A DNA stretch of 6,080 bases, from contig JAGBSQ010000131.1 of the NCBI GenBank assembly GCA_017631775.1, forward strand, positions 1 through 6,080, given 5' to 3'. The DNA comes from Clostridia bacterium (lineage in GTDB: Bacteria > Bacillota_A > Clostridia > Oscillospirales > CAG-272). Of the stretch, positions 5,975 through 6,080 are shown piece after piece. The notes beneath the pieces are model-generated. The model was given only the letters and a program-made list of their open reading frames with translations. It searched no databases and was not told where the DNA came from. Each line of letters starts with the position of its first letter. The first letter of the stretch is position 1. The translations under genes and the position numbers were made by a program.

Positions 5975-6080
5975 ATGGATTTCTTGTCATTCCTTTGGGA
6001 AAACATCTTGTTTCTGTTTCAAGGTGAAGCTTGGAAAATGATCGTTATGTGGCTCATCGGCGGCGTTTTGATTTTCCTTG
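5975..6080 (+). CDS. Probable Na+-translocating decarboxylase beta subunit (N-terminus only)
   Basis: Only the first 35 codons are in the window. They encode a short amphipathic lead (MDFLSFLWENILFLF) followed by GEAWKMIVMWLIGGVLIFL, the start of a membrane segment. From memory this matches the N-terminus of beta subunits of oxaloacetate/glutaconyl-CoA/methylmalonyl-CoA decarboxylases, which open with a short hydrophobic stretch and then a membrane helix of the WLIGGxLIxL type. That subunit carries the Na+ channel of a biotin-dependent decarboxylase that exports Na+ while decarboxylating its acyl substrate. The promoter and SD directly upstream suggest it opens a transcription unit, so any other subunits would lie downstream outside the window. 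With so few residues, another polytopic membrane protein cannot be excluded. Confidence 0.55.
   Translation, partial: MDFLSFLWENILFLFQGEAWKMIVMWLIGGVLIFL

Overview
The window looks like part of a chromosome from an anaerobic, probably gut-associated Bacillota (Clostridia). The grounds are GGGAGG-type ribosome binding sites, TATAAT promoters, the gene content (a P2B-type Ca2+ ATPase, a DUF1538 membrane protein with a double PII-like partner, and the start of what looks like a Na+-translocating decarboxylase beta subunit), and hairpin-rich intergenic repeats of a style I recall from gut clostridial genomes. The taxonomic call is inference. No 16S, tRNA, phage, IS or CRISPR sequence is present.

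Layout: (1) 1-58 is a two-hairpin intergenic repeat. (2) 181-2862 (+) is a complete 893-residue P-type calcium ATPase closest in motifs to plasma-membrane (P2B/PMCA-like) pumps, followed by an intrinsic terminator. (3) 2863-3111 is the convergent intergenic region. It holds that terminator, a 135-bp inverted-repeat element (2914-3048), and a strong terminator hairpin that closes the minus-strand operon and may act in both directions. (4) 5698-3112 (-) is a three-gene operon. It encodes a DUF1538 membrane protein with an internal duplication, then a tandem PII-like protein whose ATG overlaps the DUF1538 stop as TAATG, then, 14 bp further on, a 100-residue protein I do not recognise. A TTGCAA-17-TATAAT promoter with an extended -10 lies directly upstream. 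(5) 5735-5974 is a divergent, AT-rich regulatory region. (6) 5975 to the window end (+) is the first 35 codons of a membrane protein resembling the beta subunit of Na+-translocating oxaloacetate/glutaconyl-CoA decarboxylases.

How the genes may work together: the ATPase should export Ca2+ on its own. The most interesting unit is the minus-strand operon. PII-family proteins often gate the membrane transporter encoded beside them (GlnK-AmtB and SbtB-SbtA are the known examples), so the arrangement suggests a two-fold-repeat membrane transporter or channel of unknown substrate controlled by a two-domain PII-like sensor. The third small gene is a possible accessory. The pairing and the repeat architecture are visible in the sequence; the substrate and the regulation are inference.
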